Of a stretch of 40,816 nt of DNA, positions 36,601 through 40,816 are shown piece after piece. The notes below the pieces were generated by a model that saw nothing but the letters and a program-made list of their open reading frames with translations, was not told where the DNA came from and ran no database searches. How positions within the stretch are numbered: position 1 is the first letter of the stretch; every line of letters begins with the position of its first letter. A program made the translations under genes and the position numbers. The stretch is taken from assembly GCA_001724265.1 (NCBI GenBank), contig MEDY01000281.1, positions 1-40,816 of the forward strand, in the 5' to 3' direction. Origin of the DNA: Rhizaria sp. SCN 62-66 (lineage: Eukaryota > Rhizaria, unplaced).

Positions 36601-39078
36601 GCCGCCGCGCGCGCCCGCGTCAGCCATGCGCCACAGCCAGCTCACGCGGTCGCCCGCGGCCGCAGTGGCGCCAGGGTTACCGCCAACGGCCGCCAGCAGC
36701 GCGTCGCGGCACTCACGCACTGCCGAGGCCGCCGCGTTTGACCCAGCACGCGTGCCCGCTGCACCCGCGCCGAGCCCCAGCGCTGGCCCCGAAGCGCCGC
36801 GCGCTTCTGCGTCTGCGCTTGCGCTCGTCGTCGCCACACCGCCAGTCGAGCTGCCCGCCGCAGCGGCTGCCGCTGCTGCGCTGGCATCCGTGTCGGCCGC
36901 GAGCGCGGCGACGGCGGCGTCGCACGGCGCGTTGATGTTGGTCACCGTAAGGGCGCCCTCGTCGGCCGCGGCAGAGGGGTACAGAGAGAGCAGGCCTGTG
37001 GCGAGACCGCCGCCGCCGCCTGCGCCGCCCGCAGCAGCCGTGGCCGCAAGTGCTGCAGGCAGGGACGCGCCGAGGGCTGTTGCGCCGTTGGTGTCGGTGA
37101 ACGGCACTGCTAGCACGCCGCCGACCCATGGGCGCGGGGCAATCGAGCTCAGCAGCGGCTGTGCAGCGCAGTGAGACTGGGACTGCTGCTCTGGCACAGA
37201 CTGCGAGTGTACCTGCAGCTTTAGCTGCGTGTGGTGAGGCTGAGGCGGCAGTGATTGCGCGTCAGGTGGCGCGAGCAGAGACTGCGACTGGAGCTGGCTC
37301 TGGGCAGTGTTACCAGCACGGCTGCCATGGTTATAGCTGTTGCCCATAACAAGAAGGGGAATCGTGGACTGAGCACTTGCGCTAGCGCTGGCGCTGTGGT
37401 GGTTGTCACTGGCCGCAATGCGAGCGGCCCACGCAGCCTCTTTTGCCTTGGCCTTTGCTTGAGCGGCAATTTCGTCGCCGCTGACGTCAACATCACCAGT
37501 GCTCGGTAGGCCTGCTTGTACAGCGCTAGCTGCCACCAATGCGCTGCTACTGCTGCTTGGGTTCATTTGCACACCGGTGCTTGTTGTCGCAAGCACACCT
37601 TCTTCTTTCTCATCACCTTCGTAGCTGTTGTCTCGGTCACGCATCGGGGTTTGCGCGGACTGCGTGGCGGCATGCGCAACGCAGCTCTGCTTCAGAGCAC
37701 GCGTGTCAAGCCACACATCGCCGCCGAGCGAGACTAATGTGCTGACACCCTCGCTCGACTCAACCGATGAGTCTCGAGCCGTGCTTGATTCACGATTTCT
37801 GTTCACACCCGCTTGATTGCCACTGCTTTCAGCATCTTCCTTGTTGTTATTGTATAGCTCATGCAGCCTGCGCCAGTGCGTGCGCGGGGCCGCCTCTGGC
37901 ACGGCAGCCGCAAGCGGCACATCCGCGGGTAACCCGTAGCTGCGCACTGCCACGGACAAGTCGTCGCCGCTGATGCCGCCGCGCATGCACACAGTCACCG
38001 CGCCTGCGCCCGCGCTATCGCCTGCGCTGCTGCTGCTAGCAGTGGCCGTGGGCTGAGAGGAAGTCGGAGGCTGAGGCTGAGGCAGGGGCAGCGACAACGC
38101 GCGCCCCGGTCCGGGGCCGACCGACGGCAGGACTAGCGACGTCACGGCCGCCAGCGCGTCAGAGAGCCTTGCTGTCAGCGCGAGCGAGGCTGGGGGAAAA
38201 AGCTGCGGCGCAGTCACGACGCTTGCTGCACCGGGGCCGGCGTAGGCGCCTGCTACGACGCCAGTGTACGCGTCGCCTGCACAGCTGTATACGGCGCCGG
38301 TCGCGTCTGACGGCAAAGATAGCAAGGCCGAGTCAAACAAAGTGCCGACGCCGCTGGTTCCAGCGCGCTGCCGCTGCAAAACCTGCTGCGGACGCGCAGA
38401 GTGGCCGTTACTTTGATGCTGTTGCTGCGTTTGCCGTTGCTCCAGCCGAATCTGCTGTTGCTCTTGCTGCTGGCTTTCGCTCTCTTGCTCGCGCTACCAC
38501 TGCGCCTGCGCGGCCGTTAGATCAAGCGAGTAGCTGTTTGCGCGGCGATTTTCCATTGCAGCGTACGTGCGGAAGGGCGCGAGACGCTTCGAGGCGAGCG
38601 GCACGCACTCACAATACTTGGCGGACCAGCCGTCGTAGCTCACCCACGCGCTCTCCACGCCCAGGCGGTCAATGCGCGCGAAGTACCACGTGTTGGTGTT
38701 GTCCATGCAGTCAACCACGCTGCCTTCGCGCAGACCCGCGCGCCAGCGGGCGTCTCGCGCGGCGGCCGAGGCCGCGGCGGAGGCTGCGGCGGGCGGCAGC
38801 GGCAGTGATAGCGGAAGGGGCGGCGGCGGAGGCAGGCTCCACAGAGGTACAAGCGCAACCGCGGCGGGAAAGGTGCGTGAGTCGGAGCAAGATGGCGGAA
38901 GCGACAGCCATGACTGTGTTAAAACCGCGTTTGACAAAGGCGCAGGAGCAGCGACTGAAACGACCGGTGCCGCCGGTGCTGGAGCCAGAGGGGTAGTTTC
39001 AGCGGCAGGGGAGGCAGCGGCCGCAGCAGGCGCACTATGAGGCCCAGAAAGCTATGAAATCGCCGAGCGGGGGTGCAT
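9826..39078 (-). CDS. Giant HECT-type E3 ubiquitin ligase (HERC1-like HECT), ~9,750 codons, UAG read as sense
   Basis: A single frame runs from an ATG at 39078 to a TAA at 9828-9826: 9,751 codons including the stop, without introns, interrupted only by TAG at codons 9, 195, 1944, 7862 and 8053. HECT ligases take ubiquitin from an E2 onto a cysteine and pass it to a substrate lysine. The HECT domain occupies about residues 8807-9750, with catalytic Cys9720 in LPQSHTCFMLVELP. Upstream are Tudor-like barrels at 116-169, 2884-2929 and 5476-5530, a Cys cluster at 2137-2180, a smaller CPRCCYLC motif near 4170, and long Ala-rich helical and Ser/Asn/Asp-rich stretches. No RCC1 repeats or SPRY were seen, so calling it a HERC orthologue would be premature. 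The start is the only upstream ATG after an in-frame TGA at 39198-39196, and it precedes the first Tudor-like barrel. An unseen 5' exon would remove codon 9 from the coding sequence. At roughly 950 kDa this is far larger than human HERC1 (about 4,860 residues). Confidence 0.8.
14920..14922 (-). other. In-frame TAG, codon 8053 of the HECT gene
   Basis: The context is TCT ATT CTG TAG CTC ACC GGC. The HECT-containing part lies downstream in the same frame and has no convincing start of its own, so HECT expression requires passing this codon. Confidence 0.75.
15493..15495 (-). other. In-frame TAG, codon 7862 of the HECT gene
   Basis: The context is GTT GGC GCC TAG CGC TGG GGC. It joins a 5,900-codon open stretch to the next 190 codons without a frame change. 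No GT donor overlaps it. Confidence 0.7.
22489..22653 (-). other. Tudor/MBT-like barrel 3 (residues 5476-5530)
   Basis: The segment reads LRPGHLVDARDLHGKWFFAR, then VRVTFDGW, NNFDETIPF and RIAPFGT. It closely parallels barrel 1 (LR.G..VD..D....W.FAR, DGW, R.APF), suggesting internal duplication separated by more than 5,000 residues. A degenerate fourth barrel (LRAGSLVSV...GVVQFIDW...VAHVRV) may lie near 21195-21325. Confidence 0.55.
30292..30429 (-). other. Tudor/Agenet-like barrel 2 (residues 2884-2929)
   Basis: The segment reads EVRARWNSGSFYPAIVRAVN, then GSYQVTFQDGD and CVVPL. This is the classic Tudor/Agenet order of V.A.W..G..Y.A.V......Y.V.F.DGD. It is the clearest match to the canonical family among the three barrels. 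Confidence 0.6.
32539..32670 (-). other. Cys-rich, probably zinc-binding cluster (residues 2137-2180)
   Basis: The order is CAVC, about 22 residues, CKCSHC, HPTVVCEPC. Seven cysteines and at least one His in about 45 residues indicate metal binding. The YSCKCSHC...VCEPC half loosely recalls UBR-box or B-box spacing, but I cannot fit a named family. Substrate recognition is a plausible role. Confidence 0.5.
33247..33249 (-). other. In-frame TAG, codon 1944 of the HECT gene
   Basis: The context is AGT CAG TAG CAG CGC. Gln flanks it on both sides and a QPQQQQ run follows 15 codons later. The bases resemble the tobamovirus-type readthrough context (CAA UAG CAA UUA) but lack its YYA second codon. 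About 5,900 open codons follow. Confidence 0.75.
38494..38496 (-). other. In-frame TAG, codon 195 of the HECT gene
   Basis: The context is GCG CAG TGG TAG CGC GAG CAA. The protein reads QAQW, TAG, REQESEQQQEQQQ, so the codon lies inside a Gln-rich linker after the first Tudor-like barrel and the frame is unbroken on both sides. Confidence 0.75.
38572..38733 (-). other. Tudor/MBT-like barrel 1 (residues 116-169 of the HECT protein)
   Basis: The segment reads LREGSVVDCMDNTNTWYFAR, then a VSYDGW core, and ends at KRLAPF. The G..VD..D....W..A.I....V.YDGW....E.....RLAPF pattern is that of Tudor-knot or MBT-like barrels, which typically bind methylated lysine or arginine or proteins. The substrate here is unknown. 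Confidence 0.55.
39052..39054 (-). other. In-frame TAG, codon 9 of the HECT gene
   Basis: The context is GCG ATT TCA TAG CTT TCT GGG, eight codons after the proposed ATG. This is the least certain of the seven sites, because an alternative upstream exon could exclude it. Reading it as sense gives a normal Pro/Ala-rich N-terminus. Confidence 0.5.
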
Positions 39079-40143
39079 GTTATAGTGCCCGCAATAGCTC
39101 TAAGTTGGGGTTTGACGATACTCCTTGGTGAAGGAGCTGCACTCGCGAGAGCGACGAGGAAGTGATGAGCAACGGCAAGTGAGGGAGGGCAATGTTCAAG
39201 TGTGCATTGCGATAGAAACATCACAGTTTCAAGTTGGCTGTTTATATTATAACATACAGTTAAACCGTGCTGATACATATCTTACATTGATATCTATTTC
39301 AACGATATAAATATTGTGAGATGGTTCGTAAAAGAGACAGGCGGGGGAAGTCGCCTGTTGCGTTGAGTCTGTGCAACGTGTGACCGTGTTTTTAGGAACC
39401 AGTAAGCGCACCAACCTGCACTGCACCATTTGACTTGACCGATGCTCGCGAACTTGGTCGAAACGGCAGCGAGTACCTCGAAACAACGCGAACGTCGTTA
39501 ACGTTAAAGAAACGTCGCTTGATTTACCACCGACGTTTTGTTGCTTGCATATGTATTTGTGTTTGAAAAGGCGTTGGTCTTTCGTGTTTTCTGCAAGACA
39601 TTGTGCGAGCCGTCCCAATCACTGAATCTAGCACTTCGATCATCTGCTTCCAGCTAGGCCAGCGAGGTCAAACAAGCACCTATGGAGGCTCTACTAGCGT
39701 TTTCGAATAATAAGTCTAGCGATGTATACGCTCATCTTGTGTTTATGTGCTGCATGGGTTGGCTTTGCTGACTGAGTGAGCCCAGCGGCGGTGACGCGGT
39801 TCGCACACTCCGTTCTTCGCCCTTGCCGCGACACCACGCCTCGTGTCATATACCTTTTGCTACCAACAATAGCGCCTACCGCAGAGACAGACCAGGTCTA
39901 TTTCTACAACTTCCCAGCATTTTTTTGCTTACACTGTAAACTGCCGATTGCTCTATCATTTTGCGCATACTACACCAACCACAACGACTCGACGACGAAC
40001 AACGACTCTCACCACTCACTCACGTGCCACACCTTTGACTTCTCAATTCTCACCTTCTCACAAAAACCAACGTTTTATCAATACGCGGTTCTTGCTGCTC
40101 CCCCGCCTTCTGCGCGCGCGCTTTAGCTTTCGTTCCACGCCCG
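39079..40143. promoter_or_regulatory. Divergent promoter region between the HECT and Aha1-like genes
   Basis: About 1.07 kb separates two genes transcribed away from each other. It is AT-richer than the coding DNA. On the minus strand a TATAATATAAA stretch lies at about 39241-39252, about 165 bases before the HECT ATG; on the plus strand TATAAAT occurs near 39305. These are possible TATA-like elements only. The last 150 bases before the Aha1-like ATG are C/T/A-rich, as in a 5' UTR. No RNA gene was seen. Confidence 0.4.
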
Positions 40144-40582
40144 ATGAGTTGCCCACAGTGCCGCGTTCCGAGTGACGAAGAGCACCTCGCCTCTGGCTGG
40201 CACAAGTTCAACATGCGCCTCACGGCCGAGGGCAAGATGCCCATCATGCTCGACAACTACCTCCGCTTTGAGAAGCCCAAGGAGGACGCCGCCGCCGCGG
40301 GCCTCGCCACGCCGGTCGGCGCCGCCGAGGGCGTCGCGACGTACTTGGAACTCAACAAGCGCAACGTCAACCAGTGGCACTGGGAGGAGACGGACCACAC
40401 GGAGTGGGCCAAGGCACGCATGAGCGAGCTCTTCGACGGGCTCGAGGTTGCGCTCGGCGACGGCGCCCCCAAGATCACGTTCACGGGCGTCACTGAGTTC
40501 GCTGGCGACGCTTTCACGCATATCCGCAAAGCCAAGTTCTCTGCCGGCTACGAGCTCTCGTTCGGGCTCGACTGGAAGGCCG
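40144..40582 (+). CDS. Aha1-type activator of Hsp90 ATPase with N-terminal zinc-finger-like motif, exon 1
   Basis: The ATG at 40144 opens 146 codons plus one base up to a GTACGT donor at 40583. Past the donor the frame turns AT-rich and loses similarity, so this is exon 1 and the rest lies outside the window. Residues ~66-146 match the Aha1 N-terminal domain, which binds the Hsp90 middle domain and stimulates ATP hydrolysis in the cytosol. NVNQWHWEE (74-82) corresponds to the conserved NxNNWHW motif, with one Asn replaced by Gln. IRKAK (127-131) corresponds to the RKxK motif. In usual Aha1 proteins NxNNWHW lies within the first ~25 residues. Here it is preceded by CPQC (3-6) and HLASGWHKFNMR (14-25), a C2H2-like motif resembling the zinc finger of Rei1/ZNF622 and Vms1/ANKZF1 proteins. 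The family is confident; the meaning of the zinc motif is not known. Confidence 0.85.
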
Positions 40583-40770
40583 GTACGTTGCGCTGTTTAT
40601 TTCGCCATATTATACTGCAACGTGTTTTTATGAACTTTTGTGTTGTGTTTTATTTGAGGCTTTGGCATTGCCAAATTATCGTAGCGCTTTGGCATTATGT
40701 AATATGAATAAGCTCTTCGCTCACTGCTTTCTTTCTTTGTCACTTTATTTCTTGTTGTCGCTTTGTGTGC

Positions 40771-40816
<46 letters not shown>
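40583..40816 (+). other. Intron 1 of the Aha1-like gene, 5' part
   Basis: It begins with donor GTACGT in phase 1 (GCC G/GTACGT). The sequence is T-rich and changes composition abruptly from the exon. The acceptor lies beyond the window. It shows that at least one gene in this genome is spliced. Confidence 0.7.
40779..40816 (+). repeat. (GT)n microsatellite
   Basis: Nineteen uninterrupted GT units reach the window end, preceded by imperfect GT from about 40764. It lies in the intron of the Aha1-like gene, and the contig or window stops inside it. Confidence 0.95.

Noticed and set aside
7391-38496. Short introns hiding the TAG codons
   Set aside because: Some TAGs overlap a GTAG string, but others (codons 7862, 9 and 943) have no GT donor there, and the reading frame is already open and compositionally coding on both sides without removal.
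14920-39054. Five separate minus-strand genes, each ending in TAG
   Set aside because: All pieces share one frame, abut within a few to ~140 bases without AT-rich spacers, most lack a plausible ATG, and the HECT motifs occur only in the last piece.
9826-39078. Decaying pseudogene
   Set aside because: There are no frameshifts and no TAA or TGA in almost 9,750 codons, and the catalytic motifs are intact.
39100-39102. A further in-frame TAG upstream of the HECT ATG
   Set aside because: It lies before the proposed ATG and after an in-frame TGA at 39198-39196, so it is probably in the 5' UTR and is not counted.

Overview
This is a nuclear genomic window from a microbial eukaryote whose lineage I cannot name. 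Coding DNA is very GC-rich and encodes Ala-, Ser- and Arg-rich proteins with many low-complexity runs. The spacers between genes are clearly AT-richer. One gene is interrupted by a GT-donor intron, while a 29-kb gene needs no introns. No rRNA, tRNA, transposon or CRISPR array was recognised.

Layout: (1) 2-1801 (+), the 3' end of a gene for a WD40-like, Ala-rich protein that starts before the window. (2) 1802-2914, a convergent spacer holding a small GC-rich island of unclear meaning. (3) 2915-8947 (-), a ~2,010-codon gene for a predicted secretory protein made of acidic/Ser, Gln-rich, poly-Arg, Arg-Glu-repeat and Pro-rich blocks. (4) 8948-9825, an AT-rich spacer. (5) 9826-39078 (-), one continuous ~9,750-codon frame ending in a HECT ubiquitin-ligase domain of HERC1-like type, with three Tudor-like barrels and a Cys-rich cluster. 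(6) 39079-40143, a divergent promoter region. (7) 40144 to the window end (+), the first exon and part of the first intron of an Aha1-type Hsp90 co-chaperone gene with an unusual N-terminal zinc-finger-like motif.

The main discovery concerns the stop codons. The giant HECT gene and the secretory gene are broken, under the standard code, into adjacent open frames. In every case the pieces lie in the same frame and the only interruption is a TAG. There are seven in-frame TAG codons (five in the HECT gene, two in the secretory gene) and no in-frame TAA or TGA. The apparent ends of both genes are TAA, and the WD40-like gene ends in TGA. The downstream pieces, including the one with the HECT catalytic cysteine, have no plausible start of their own. 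The simplest reading is that UAG is a sense codon in this nucleus while UAA and UGA still terminate. Three of the seven sites lie in Gln-rich stretches, which favours Gln but does not prove it. UAG readthrough is the main alternative, and all five sites in the HECT gene carry C at the +4 position.

Functionally, the window puts a giant ubiquitin ligase back-to-back with an Hsp90 co-chaperone gene, both in protein quality control. Any co-regulation is inference.
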